Shown in pieces: positions 17,865 to 29,677 of a stretch of DNA of 64,000 nucleotides. The DNA lies in assembly GCF_002210225.1 (NCBI RefSeq), contig NZ_MWUJ01000003.1:186001-250000 (forward strand), given 5' to 3'. Source of the stretch: Geofilum rhodophaeum. Lineage in GTDB: Bacteria > Bacteroidota > Bacteroidia > Bacteroidales > Marinilabiliaceae. Made by a program: the position numbers and the translations under genes. The notes under the pieces were generated by a model. It was not told the origin of the DNA. It saw only the letters and a list, made by a program, of their open reading frames with translations, and did not search any database. Within the stretch, counting starts at the first letter, position 1. Every line of letters begins with the position of its first letter.

Positions 17865-18815
17865 ATGAAAACACTGCGCAAAATTAGTCTGCTGACTCTG
17901 TCAGCTCTGAGCTTAGCCTCATCCATCCAGTCACAAAACCCCATTATCACACACAAATACACGGCCGATCCGGCTGCTTTGGTCCACAACGACAAAGTAT
18001 ATTTGTATGTAGGGCACGATGAAGCCAAAGCCCACGAAAACCATTATGTGCTTAACGAGTGGCTGATTTTCTCGTCCGACGATATGGTCAACTGGACAGA
18101 GGAAGCCTCCTTTCCTGCCTCGGCCTTCGCGTGGGCTAAAGGGGAAGCCTGGGCTGCTCACGTCGTAGAAAAGGAGGGGAAATTCTACTGGTATGTAACG
18201 GTGGAGCACGGTACCATCCCTGGAAAATCGATAGGGGTTGCTGTTTCCGATTCGCCTACTGGTCCTTTTAAGGATGCTCTGGGCAAAGCGCTTATCACCA
18301 ACGACATGACCACAGAACACTCGGACAGCTATTGGGACGACATCGATCCGGCAGTTTTCATAGACGACGACGGTGAGGCCTATATGTATTGGGGCAACGT
18401 GGTCTGCTACTGGGTTCGACTAAACGACAATATGATAGAACTGGATGGCCCCATCCAAACCGTTGACTTACCTCATTTTACCGAGGCGCCCTACATCCAC
18501 AAAAAGGACGAGTGGTACTATCTCACCTATGCCTATATGTTTCCGGAGCGCACCGCCTATGCCCGGAGCAAAAGCGTTACCGGTCCCTGGGAATTCGTAG
18601 GCTTGCTCAACGAGGTGGCCGGCAACACCAACACCAACCATCAGAGCATCATCGAATTTAAAGGAAAGGACTATTTCATTTACCACAATGGGGTAATCCC
18701 GACGGCTGGCGGCAGTTTCCGGAGATCGGTTTGTGTAGACTACCTTTATTACAAAGAAGACGGGACCATGCAAAAAGTACTTATGACCTCGGAGGGAGTA
18801 GCTCCGGCCCGATAG
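17865..18815 (+). CDS. Secreted glycoside hydrolase family 43 protein
   Basis: 316 residues with a signal peptide cut near SIQSQNP. The five-bladed propeller fold of GH43 is supported by the three acidic residues at expected places: general base Asp in KYTADPAALV, pKa-modulating Asp in WDDIDPAVFIDDDG, and general acid Glu in HFTEAPYIHK. Members act on alpha-L-arabinofuranosides, beta-xylosides or beta-galactans in plant cell wall polysaccharides. There is no carbohydrate-binding module and no T9SS tail, so it is likely periplasmic. Convergent with a pectate lyase, suggesting use on pectin side chains (inference). Confidence 0.88.
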   Translation: MKTLRKISLLTLSALSLASSIQSQNPIITHKYTADPAALVHNDKVYLYVGHDEAKAHENHYVLNEWLIFSSDDMVNWTEEASFPASAFAWAKGEAWAAHVVEKEGKFYWYVTVEHGTIPGKSIGVAVSDSPTGPFKDALGKALITNDMTTEHSDSYWDDIDPAVFIDDDGEAYMYWGNVVCYWVRLNDNMIELDGPIQTVDLPHFTEAPYIHKKDEWYYLTYAYMFPERTAYARSKSVTGPWEFVGLLNEVAGNTNTNHQSIIEFKGKDYFIYHNGVIPTAGGSFRRSVCVDYLYYKEDGTMQKVLMTSEGVAPAR

Positions 18816-18834
18816 CAGCAGTAAGCTGCGCTCC

Positions 18835-18870
18835 AAAAAAGGGTCGGTCGCTACGAAGCTGACCGACCCC
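18835..18870. terminator. Bidirectional terminator between GH43 and pectate lyase genes
   Basis: A 9-bp perfect stem GGGTCGGTC (18841-18849) with GACCGACCC (18861-18869) and an 11-base loop. It is preceded by six A residues, which form a T tract for the minus-strand pectate lyase gene. Confidence 0.75.
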
Positions 18871-18898
18871 TTCAGGATAATCCCAAATTATCCGAAAA

Positions 18899-21175
18899 TC
18901 ATTTTTTGATTAAAAGCTCCTTTAAAACCCCATCCCGGGTATTTACCACAAGCACATAAGTACCTGCAGACAAGTGCTGCAACGACAACTCCTGCACCGA
19001 CCCGGGCCAATACCCCAAACGCACTCCCGAAAGTCCATACAAGGCGACCCCATCTACCGCCGCGCTGCTTCGAATGTGGACTATGGACTGGACCGGATTG
19101 GGAGAGATAGAGAGCGTCGCAGCTTCCTCCTGTCTGAGTGAAGTGCTTAGTCCCATGTCCACACTCATATAAAAAAGGTTGGCCACATCGTGCTTTGTAA
19201 TGGTATGTTCCCCAGCCTCTAAGGGCAATTCTAAAAGCCCATCCACATAAGTGTAACTGCTGCCGTCAACATATACCCGCTTGCTCTCCCCTTCGTTAAA
19301 AACCAGAATAAGCACACCAGGCTGTTCCATGGTGAACGCTATATGCGTCGAGCTTTCCATCTTAAGGCATTGAGTCAGCACCAAAGCGCCATAGTTGACC
19401 GTACCCTTACTGTCGGACAGGTTGCCAACAATGCTGTAAAAAGTACTCTCCATGCCCGAAAGGGTGAAGTTGTGCACATAATCACCCGGAAGAACGACAC
19501 CATTTCCAGGTTCCTCTCCGTTGCCGGGCTCCTCGTCATCACCATTGCCCGGACCGCCACCCAGGGCATCTTCCCCCTGTACGGAGACCAGGGCAGTAGT
19601 ATAATTGAGCAGTGCCTGCTTCAGCGGTAAATTCACCGCATAAGAAGCATCGTCGGCAGCATCATTAAAAGACCATTGAAAATCACCCCCAAACATCCTC
19701 CCTGCGTAAGTCTTCACCTTGTCGCGGGCCAGCTCGGGCGCATCGGCAGTATAAGCATACATGAGCTCGGGATTGGTGTCGAAATTATTGTAACTGTGAC
19801 CTCCCTTTTTGGTCTTTACATCGGCTGGTACGCTGGCCGTGGCTTCATCGGCCACCCAGGCATCAAAATCCAGGGTCGAGTTGGCAAAACCGGTAGCCCC
19901 ATAGGGGACAAAGCGGGCAGCGCCCTCCACGTAATTGTTGAAGGCTTTTATAATCCCTCCGTCTTCTCCCGAAAAAGTCCCTGTTCCACTGTACACATCG
20001 CTTCCCTGCTGGGAAATCAACATCGGGTATTTGGCATTTCTAAAATAATTGCCTTCCACGAAAACAGAGCCTCCGGAGGTTACCCCTACGCCATACTTTG
20101 AAACACCATCATAATAGTTGTTGTAAACGTGGACCGAGAAAAAACGCACCCGCGGGTGGCGCGAATCGGAATGGTCGAACCAGTTGTGGTGATAAGTCGC
20201 ATACAGTCCTTCCGTGGTGCTCTCTCCCAAACCCAAAAGGTTGGCCTTTCCGCTGTCCCAAAAATGATTGTAGGAAAAAGTGATGTAGGTCGACCTCTTG
20301 GCATCCAGGGCCCCGTCCCCCTTAGCCTGATCGGCATCCCCACCGGCCTCACCATAAAAAAAGTCGCAATGATGCACCCAAATGTAGTCGTTGTTCTGTT
20401 GCAGACCAATATTATCTCCTTCACCACTGTCGCAGTTCATCGTTCCCAGATTTCGAATCTCCACATTACTTGCATTCTTAAGACGGATGCCCCAGCCATC
20501 AGCAACCGCATCGTCGCCCACACCCTCCAGCGTGATATAACTGCTGGCATTGTTCTTATTCTCTACCACCACATCCCCATTCAACAGGTAATCCGGGTCT
20601 GTAATCTGCCCAATAAAACGTACGATTAAAGGACGGTTATCGTTCCCTTTTTTAAAGCCGTCTAAAATCTCTTGTATTCCCACACAAGGGTTGGCATTGG
20701 CACCGCTTACATCCATACTGACGGTATTCTTGCTTTGTTCCGTAACATACAGAACCACCGCGCCTTCCTTGGCTGTCCCATCGGCACGATAAGCTCCGGG
20801 AACACGTCCGTTGGCAAAAGCAAAGCCCGTCCGGTCGTGCGCCTTTACCTCCAAAGCCGGACTTTCAGCAGCACTGCCGGCCACTCCATCTACCAGTGCG
20901 GCCACCTTTATGGTATAAGTCCCTGCTTTCAATCCAAGTACATCGGCCCTGTAATAGTCCCCATAAAAACGAATCAACTGCGGATCAATCGCCTGGTTGC
21001 TCTTCCCATCACCACTCCAGCTTACCGCATAGTCCGACACCCCATCAAGGGGTGTCCAGGTAACATAGGCCGACTCCAGCCAAGCCCTGGATTCCTGAAT
21101 AACGGGTGTTTGTGACAACAGGGACGAACTACATCCCCACAGCAGCAAAAGAAAAAGTAGATTTTTCATCATCAT
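18899..21175 (-). CDS. Secreted pectate lyase (PL1 family) with fibronectin-like region and T9SS sorting domain
   Basis: 758 residues from the ATG at 21175 (three consecutive Met codons; the 34 codons open upstream look non-coding). A signal peptide MMMKNLLFLLLLWGCSS is followed by a fibronectin III-like region (about 25-125), then a right-handed beta-helix PL1 domain. That domain has DAKRSTYITFSYNHFWDSGK and YHHNWFDHSDSRHPRVRF, the latter carrying the catalytic RxPR-type arginine. A Gly-Asn-Glu linker (PGNGDDEEPGNGEEPGNG) leads to a beta-rich module and then a type A T9SS domain (LSISPNPVQSIVHI to the terminal KK). It cleaves polygalacturonate by beta-elimination, probably at the cell surface. 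Confidence 0.9.
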   Translation of the reverse strand: MMMKNLLFLLLLWGCSSSLLSQTPVIQESRAWLESAYVTWTPLDGVSDYAVSWSGDGKSNQAIDPQLIRFYGDYYRADVLGLKAGTYTIKVAALVDGVAGSAAESPALEVKAHDRTGFAFANGRVPGAYRADGTAKEGAVVLYVTEQSKNTVSMDVSGANANPCVGIQEILDGFKKGNDNRPLIVRFIGQITDPDYLLNGDVVVENKNNASSYITLEGVGDDAVADGWGIRLKNASNVEIRNLGTMNCDSGEGDNIGLQQNNDYIWVHHCDFFYGEAGGDADQAKGDGALDAKRSTYITFSYNHFWDSGKANLLGLGESTTEGLYATYHHNWFDHSDSRHPRVRFFSVHVYNNYYDGVSKYGVGVTSGGSVFVEGNYFRNAKYPMLISQQGSDVYSGTGTFSGEDGGIIKAFNNYVEGAARFVPYGATGFANSTLDFDAWVADEATASVPADVKTKKGGHSYNNFDTNPELMYAYTADAPELARDKVKTYAGRMFGGDFQWSFNDAADDASYAVNLPLKQALLNYTTALVSVQGEDALGGGPGNGDDEEPGNGEEPGNGVVLPGDYVHNFTLSGMESTFYSIVGNLSDSKGTVNYGALVLTQCLKMESSTHIAFTMEQPGVLILVFNEGESKRVYVDGSSYTYVDGLLELPLEAGEHTITKHDVANLFYMSVDMGLSTSLRQEEAATLSISPNPVQSIVHIRSSAAVDGVALYGLSGVRLGYWPGSVQELSLQHLSAGTYVLVVNTRDGVLKELLIKK

Positions 21176-21392
21176 TTTGGGTTTTAGATCAAACGAGTAT
21201 TTGTTCAACAAAAGTGCAGTATTTTTCACCCTGAGTGGTATGGCGTTTTGGTGATAAAAGGGGGGCGAATCGTCCAATCACCGAAACCTGCCGAAACCAA
21301 CGATAAAAAAGCAGCACCCAATAATTAACCGGGACCTTTTGACTGCGGCAAATAAAAATATTTCGTATCTTAAGCATTTAAATGCAATCTAA

Positions 21393-23612
<2,220 letters not shown>

Positions 23613-23640
23613 GAACAGCCTTACACAAAGTTTTATCCAT

Positions 23641-23678
23641 AAAAAAAGAACGGACCGCAAGGCCCGTTCTTTTTTTAT
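23641..23678. terminator. Bidirectional terminator between katG and gapA
   Basis: Stem AAGAACGG (23646-23653) with CCGTTCTT (23664-23671), further pairing CC-GG around a GCAA tetraloop. A tracts precede and T tracts follow, so both convergent genes are served. Confidence 0.85.
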
Positions 23679-23705
23679 TCAGTTGCTTAAAGCAAATTCA
23701 ATGCC

Positions 23706-24731
<1,026 letters not shown>

Positions 24732-24792
24732 TTAAGTGATTATTTAAGGACAAAGCCCCTGTTAACTGAAAACATGCTTCAAAATTGCGGTA

Positions 24793-24824
24793 CAAAAATA
24801 TGAAATCATCGCCAAACAGTCAAA
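24793..24824 (-). promoter_or_regulatory. Promoter of gap
   Basis: On the minus strand TTTG (24824-24821), a 20-base spacer, then TATTTTTG (24800-24793): both Bacteroidota promoter boxes match exactly. It lies 73 bases upstream of the ATG, leaving a 5' leader of roughly 65 bases. Confidence 0.75.
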
Positions 24825-24908
24825 CAATACTGCTGTCGAAATAGCTGCACAGATGTGAAATGAAGTTAATTTTCAAGCATATGCAAACCTTTGTACACGC
24901 AAATGCAC

Positions 24909-24939
24909 AAAAAAAGGAAATGCAACATTTCCTTTTTTT
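24909..24939. terminator. Terminator downstream of the 43-residue lipoprotein gene
   Basis: A perfect 14-bp inverted repeat (AAAAAAAGGAAATG against its complement) around a CAA loop, with A and T tracts built into the stem. On the minus strand it lies 19 bases after the stop codon of the small lipoprotein gene, which supports that gene being real. Confidence 0.75.
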
Positions 24940-24958
24940 CTACCGCCCCATCTCTAAA

Positions 24959-25090
24959 TTAAGCATGGGCAGGAAGTTCAGTTGTGGTTTCCACCTGGCC
25001 ATAAGCCGGACAATCACTGTAGGATTTGCAGGAAGAGAAAGCCAAGGCAACAAAAATAACAACCACAGCCACAGACGCTAATTTCTTCAT
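24959..25090 (-). CDS. Small lipoprotein of unknown function (43 residues)
   Basis: The ATG at 25090 opens a 43-codon frame: MKKLASVAVVVIFVALAF is a signal sequence, the lipobox is FSSC with Cys at about residue 21, and the mature part is only about 23 residues (CKSYSDCPAYGQVETTTEL..). The mature peptide has a second Cys in DCPAYG. The frame has its own -7 box (TACTTTTG at 25117-25110) and a strong terminator, so it looks like an independently expressed gene. I do not recognise a function. Confidence 0.72.
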   Translation of the reverse strand: MKKLASVAVVVIFVALAFSSCKSYSDCPAYGQVETTTELPAHA

Positions 25091-25109
25091 AATTGTAAGT
25101 ATTTATTTG

Positions 25110-25117
25110 CAAAAGTA
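25110..25117 (-). promoter_or_regulatory. Putative -7 box for the small lipoprotein gene
   Basis: On the minus strand TACTTTTG, an exact TAnnTTTG match, 19 bases upstream of the ATG at 25090. No well-spaced -33 TTTG was found. Confidence 0.5.
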
Positions 25118-25197
25118 AGAAAAATCTCCAAGGTTTCGAATATAACGAAAAACCGGCTGCAGATGTTTCATAATTATCACGCAAATACCTACCCTTT

Positions 25198-25229
25198 TTT
25201 CGGGCTAAACAATTAGCTTGCTATATTTG
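25198..25229 (+). promoter_or_regulatory. Promoter of the TlpA-like/two-component operon
   Basis: TATATTTG at 25222-25229 is an exact -7 match 31 bases before the ATG. A T-rich TTTTCG-like -33 region lies about 20 bases upstream. It would drive the tlpA-like gene and, by close spacing, the kinase and regulator genes. Confidence 0.6.
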
Positions 25230-25260
25230 TACTCGTTAGCGAACATTTTTAAACAACTTT

Positions 25261-26250
25261 ATGAAGAAATCATTATTAATAAGAGCATTGATTGGCGTAC
25301 TGCTGCTTGCATCCTGTGAACCCGCTGCCAACATTCAAATCCAGGGCATCCTGCAAAAGAGCGATGCGCCCTTTGTTTACCTGCAAAAGTTTGACGACCG
25401 CAGTTTCAGAACCATTGATTCGGCCAAAGTAGAAATGGGAGCCTTTGACTTCGAAGCCCTACTGGAACTTCCCGAAATATACGGTCTGACCACAGACACC
25501 ACAAAAGCGTCTCTCCTCCTCTTTCTGGAAGAAGGTGAAATAAGGGTGGAACTGAACCCGGAAGAACACTACAGCAAATCGGTGATTTCGGGCTCCACCC
25601 TGCACGCAGCCTATGAAGCCTACCAGCAGGATCGGCCGGAAGACATCGGCAACTACATCCGGGAAAACCCGAATTCTCTGGTGGCCCTCTACGCCTTGTA
25701 CCGACACTATGCTTACCGACTTACGGCCGATGAAATTCAAAGCAATATGGCTTTGTTGAATCCGGATTTATTGCGCACACCCTACGCCTCCACCCTTAAA
25801 AAACTGGTGACTACCCTTGAATCGGTCCAGATAGGCAAAATGGCGCCCGACTTCTCCGCCCAAAGTCCTGATGGCCGCTCCATATCCTTATCCGACCAAC
25901 TCAACAATAGTTACATCCTCCTTGATTTTTGGGCATCATGGTGCGGCCCCTGCCGCCGACAAAAACCCTTTCACAGAACTGCTTATGAGCGCTTCAAGGA
26001 TAAAGGATTTGAAATCTTTTCTGTATCGCTCGACCGCGACAGAGCAGCCTGGTTGTCGGCCATAGAAAACGACCAACTGGAATGGACCCATGTGTCGGAC
26101 CTCAAACATTGGAACAGCGCTCCTGCTGCCTTGTATGGCGTAAGGGCCATCCCCACCAATTTCCTCATTGATGCCGAAGGGAGAATTGTAGCCCACACTT
26201 TACTGGGCGAGGATTTGCTGAATTACCTGGAGGAATTGTACAAGCAGTAA
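25261..26250 (+). CDS. TlpA/ResA-like thioredoxin-fold lipoprotein with DUF4369-type N-terminal domain
   Basis: 329 residues. The signal peptide ends at lipobox LLLASC (Cys about residue 19). Residues 25-115 form a beta-rich DUF4369-like domain. Residues 190-329 are a TlpA-type thioredoxin domain with redox motif WASWCGPCRRQKP and the cis-proline segment GVRAIPTNFLID. Such lipoproteins reduce or isomerise disulphides in the periplasm. The kinase gene begins 22 bases after the stop, suggesting that the redox lipoprotein and the two-component pair are co-transcribed. Confidence 0.88.
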   Translation: MKKSLLIRALIGVLLLASCEPAANIQIQGILQKSDAPFVYLQKFDDRSFRTIDSAKVEMGAFDFEALLELPEIYGLTTDTTKASLLLFLEEGEIRVELNPEEHYSKSVISGSTLHAAYEAYQQDRPEDIGNYIRENPNSLVALYALYRHYAYRLTADEIQSNMALLNPDLLRTPYASTLKKLVTTLESVQIGKMAPDFSAQSPDGRSISLSDQLNNSYILLDFWASWCGPCRRQKPFHRTAYERFKDKGFEIFSVSLDRDRAAWLSAIENDQLEWTHVSDLKHWNSAPAALYGVRAIPTNFLIDAEGRIVAHTLLGEDLLNYLEELYKQ

Positions 26251-26272
26251 ACCGCAACTAAACCAACCCGCC

Positions 26273-27253
26273 GTGCTGGTAGAAAAACAACCCTTCGCGC
26301 TGATCGTAACGCTGGCCATCACCATTGTGCTGCAATTTTTTGCCGCCCTGGTGGCTGTTCGACTTACCAAGGTAACCAAGTTCAACCTGTCGTGGATCTT
26401 GATTTCCTTTGGCTTCATCTTTATGGCGGTTCAACGCCTGGCTGAATTCCTCCCCTTTGTTACAGACTTTAAACCTCAGGATTTCAGACTGTTTTACACC
26501 TGGCTGGGCGCCATAACCAGTCTGTTTTTTGCGGTAGGAGTTTTTCTTATCCGTAAAATATTCAAGCACATGAAGGAGGTGGAACGCAAAACACGCAACC
26601 AGGAAAAAGCACTGCTGAATGCGGTTATTCAAGCTGAGGAAAGGGAACGCCGGCGCTTTGCCCGGGAGATACATGACGGATTGGGCCCCCTCTTATCTAC
26701 CATTAAGATGTCGGTATCTTCTCTGGCAGAGCTAGAAACCAACCCCAGCGCCCTGCCGGTCATCAAAAACACCAAGCAAGCTGTAAGCGAAGCCATAAAG
26801 AGTATACAAGACATCTCCAACAATTTGAGCCCCCACATTCTGAGCAACTTCGGCATCGTTAAGGCCACCCGCAACTTCATCAACAAAGTCAACCAAAGCA
26901 AGGGACTTAAAGTCAATTTTAAATCCAACCTCGGCGACCAACGCTATTCTGCAGCCCTGGAGGTGGTGATCTATCGTTCCATCTGTGAGCTGGTCAACAA
27001 TTCCATCAAACACGCAAAAGCCAGAAAGGTGGACATTGAAATACTGGCCCAAGAGCACCACATTATTGTTCAGTACAGCGACAACGGAATTGGTTTTGAC
27101 GCCACCCGGCTGTTTACCGGCGATAAAGAAGTCGGAACAGGCTATTTCAACATGCTCAGCAGGGTGAAATCTATGAAAGGGAAACTCCAGGTAACTTCAA
27201 ACAAAAACCAGGGCGTCCACGTCCAAATAACACTCCCCAGCGATGGAAAATAA
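26273..27253 (+). CDS. NarL-type sensor histidine kinase (HisKA_3)
   Basis: 326 residues from a GTG start. Two or three N-terminal membrane helices (about 8-30, 38-60 and 78-98) with almost no periplasmic loop are followed by a short coiled coil. The HisKA_3 dimerisation domain carries the phospho-acceptor His in RRRFAREIHDGLGPLLSTI. The C-terminal ATPase domain has an N box in CELVNNSIKHAKA and a G1 box in QYSDNGIGFD. The absence of a sensing ectodomain suggests it detects a membrane or cytoplasmic signal. Overlaps the regulator gene by 11 bases. Confidence 0.9.
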   Translation: MLVEKQPFALIVTLAITIVLQFFAALVAVRLTKVTKFNLSWILISFGFIFMAVQRLAEFLPFVTDFKPQDFRLFYTWLGAITSLFFAVGVFLIRKIFKHMKEVERKTRNQEKALLNAVIQAEERERRRFAREIHDGLGPLLSTIKMSVSSLAELETNPSALPVIKNTKQAVSEAIKSIQDISNNLSPHILSNFGIVKATRNFINKVNQSKGLKVNFKSNLGDQRYSAALEVVIYRSICELVNNSIKHAKARKVDIEILAQEHHIIVQYSDNGIGFDATRLFTGDKEVGTGYFNMLSRVKSMKGKLQVTSNKNQGVHVQITLPSDGK

Positions 27254-27896
27254 ACAAAGTATACGCGTTTTCCTGGTCGACGATCATACCCTTTTTCTTA
27301 AGGGACTCAAATCGCTCCTGGATCCCTTGCACGACTTTACAGTAGTAGGGGAAGCCTACAACGGGCTCGAGTTTCTGGAGAAGTACGAAGCTGCCCGACC
27401 AGACGTGGTTTTAATGGACATTTCCATGCCGGAGATGAACGGTATTGAAGCCTCAAAAAAAGTACTGGAGCAAGATCCCAACCTAAAAATAATCACCCTT
27501 TCGATGTATGGGGACCAGGAATACTACAGCCGCATGCTCGAAATCGGCGTGCGAGGTTTTGTATTAAAAGACAGTGACATACAAGAAGTAAAAACAGCCA
27601 TTCACACCGTAGCCGAAGGGGGTAACTATTTTTCCCAGCCGCTGTTGCGGGGCCTCATCCTTGCCCGAAAAGAAAATCCACCGACAGAACAGGAGGACGA
27701 CCAACTGTCCGAACGCGAACTGGAAGTCCTCCTTGAGATATGTCAGGGTTTATCGAACAATGAAATTGCCGACAAACTTTTCATCAGTAAACGCACTGTA
27801 GAAAAACACCGGGCCAACGTACTGCTGAAAACCGGCTGCAAAAACACAGCCAGTCTGGTTGTCTTCGCCATCAAAAACCACCTGGTAGAGCTTTAA
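27243..27896 (+). CDS. LuxR/NarL-family response regulator
   Basis: 217 residues. The receiver domain has the acidic pair in VFLVDDHTLFLKG, the phospho-acceptor Asp in DVVLMDISMPEMNG and the conserved Lys in GVRGFVLKDSD. The C-terminal LuxR helix-turn-helix is SERELEVLLEICQGLSNNEI followed by ADKLFISKRTVEKH. It is the cognate partner of the overlapping kinase. Targets are unknown; its stop codon overlaps the end of the convergent beta-helix gene by 4 bases. Confidence 0.93.
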   Translation: MENKQSIRVFLVDDHTLFLKGLKSLLDPLHDFTVVGEAYNGLEFLEKYEAARPDVVLMDISMPEMNGIEASKKVLEQDPNLKIITLSMYGDQEYYSRMLEIGVRGFVLKDSDIQEVKTAIHTVAEGGNYFSQPLLRGLILARKENPPTEQEDDQLSERELEVLLEICQGLSNNEIADKLFISKRTVEKHRANVLLKTGCKNTASLVVFAIKNHLVEL

Positions 27897-29656
27897 TTAT
27901 CGGGAGGATTCCAGGCAAAACTGCGTTTGACCACCTTACACTGCACCGTTTCCTTTCCATCTCCCGCCTCCAAAATATAGACGCCGTTTCCCAAACGCGA
28001 GAGATTCAAAACAAGACTTTCTCGTCCCGCCCTAACAGCAAAAGTCTCGCGATGCACCAAACGACCTGCTTCGTCGTAAACCTTCACATCCAAAGGGCCC
28101 GACGAAGGCACGGACAACTCAAGCACAACCAGGTCAACGGTGGGATTGGGATGACATTGAATGATATTTAAAGGTTCCCGGGCACCCGGCACCAAAGGAA
28201 GGTCGAGAGAATCGGGGTGACCGCTGGAACGAAGCAGAAACACCCCAAAAGCGGGAAGCGTAGTGCTTAGGAGACTCGTAAAACTGCCCGCTCTTAAGGG
28301 CAAGTCGGGATTCGAGGGCGTCAGTGGCAATGCCACTGCTCCTCCGGCATATTCGCCACTGAGCACGGGTGCCTGGTCCATGCGCAGCACATCATATATT
28401 TCAAAATCGGCACCTTCCTCCAGCAAACCGGAAAGATTAATCATCAGACTTTGCTCTGCCGACCAGTTGTATACCACAATATGCGCCCGCTGTGCCTCGT
28501 ACCTGTTGGTCAAAATGTGATAATTACTTTGTTCCGGCAGCGTTGCAGAAAAAGAACTTTGCGCATCCTGCCCACTGAAGTCGCGCCAATCTGAAAAGGA
28601 GCGCATGGCCAGAGAACCGACATAATAGTCGTTGTTGTTGAATACAGGACGTGAAATACCCGCGAAATCATCAAAAGCCAACAGTTGCATATCCGGACTC
28701 CGGGAGTAAAGCGTATTGCCGGTCAGTTGAAGGGCATTCCAACCCGAGAGGATGTAAACACTGCCGTCAACCGACACATTGTTCGTGAATTCTGCATTGC
28801 GATTGGGTACTGCATATCCCAACTGCACACTGGCTTTGGAACTAAATGCAGGCCGATTGTAAAAATAATTGTCCCGCAGCACAATCCTATCGGCCGGCTG
28901 CATGCCTCCCACCAGCACATTCCGTTCAATAAAGCCGGCACCGGGAATGCCACTGTTAAAAATTACATTTCCCTCCAAAACATAGCCCTCAATGGCCCCA
29001 TTCTCAGTATAAATATGGATCCCAATCCCATAAGAGTGAAAAAGGACATTGTCACGAATCAGCTTGGTTCCGCTTTCATTCTGACTGTAAATCCCATGTC
29101 CATGTCCACGGGTAGTACCCTCGTATCCATTGTGGTATATCAAACAGCCATAAATCTCTGCATTGAGTGCCGGCCGCCAAAAACCGACGCCGTTTCCGCC
29201 ATTATTGTATATGCGACAATTGATCAACTTGCTGTTGGCTCCTACAAAGTATACCCCATCCTTAAAATACGCATCCCCTGTTGCCGCACTGTTGGTTATT
29301 GTTAGGCCCCAAAACCACGAATAGGCGCCATGAATATTAAGCACCCCATTGGCATTGCCGGAAACATTCCCGTCGAGCACCACTTCCTGGCCTGGAATAC
29401 TGCGTACCACAACCACTTGCCCTTCCCGGCCACTCAGCTCAGAATAAAACACGCCGCTGTAGCGACCGCCGGCCACCCAGACCGTGTCCCCGGGGCCAAC
29501 CGCAGGATGCCTAAGGGCTGTCTGCAAATCCCAGGGGGCCTCTCGCGAACCATCGCCTGAATCCCTACCGTGTACAGAAACAAAATAACTCTCAGCAAGC
29601 ACGCACTGGCCAAGCACAAACAACAGGGTCACCAGCCCCAAAAAGTATCCCTTCAT
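27893..29656 (-). CDS. Secreted right-handed beta-helix protein with T9SS sorting domain
   Basis: 587 residues with signal peptide MKGYFLGLVTLLFVLGQCVLA. A DUF1565-like start (SVHGRDSGDGSREAPWDLQT) leads into a parallel beta-helix with repeated NNGGNGVGF/IYHNGYEGT-type turns to about residue 350. A beta-sandwich-like region and a C-terminal T9SS domain (HPNPTVDLVVLELS, then YDEAGRLVHRE and LGNGVYILEAG) follow. The fold is shared by polysaccharide lyases, epimerases and sulfatase partners; catalytic residues could not be assigned. It starts 21 bases after the capD-like gene, so it is the last gene of the polysaccharide operon. Confidence 0.82.
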   Translation of the reverse strand: MKGYFLGLVTLLFVLGQCVLAESYFVSVHGRDSGDGSREAPWDLQTALRHPAVGPGDTVWVAGGRYSGVFYSELSGREGQVVVVRSIPGQEVVLDGNVSGNANGVLNIHGAYSWFWGLTITNSAATGDAYFKDGVYFVGANSKLINCRIYNNGGNGVGFWRPALNAEIYGCLIYHNGYEGTTRGHGHGIYSQNESGTKLIRDNVLFHSYGIGIHIYTENGAIEGYVLEGNVIFNSGIPGAGFIERNVLVGGMQPADRIVLRDNYFYNRPAFSSKASVQLGYAVPNRNAEFTNNVSVDGSVYILSGWNALQLTGNTLYSRSPDMQLLAFDDFAGISRPVFNNNDYYVGSLAMRSFSDWRDFSGQDAQSSFSATLPEQSNYHILTNRYEAQRAHIVVYNWSAEQSLMINLSGLLEEGADFEIYDVLRMDQAPVLSGEYAGGAVALPLTPSNPDLPLRAGSFTSLLSTTLPAFGVFLLRSSGHPDSLDLPLVPGAREPLNIIQCHPNPTVDLVVLELSVPSSGPLDVKVYDEAGRLVHRETFAVRAGRESLVLNLSRLGNGVYILEAGDGKETVQCKVVKRSFAWNPPDN

Positions 29657-29677
29657 ACACTTCTCTTCTATGGGGAC

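Noticed and set aside
17705-18028. 107-codon minus-strand frame over the start of the GH43 gene
   Set aside because: Antisense to the GH43 signal peptide and first propeller blade; no homology features.
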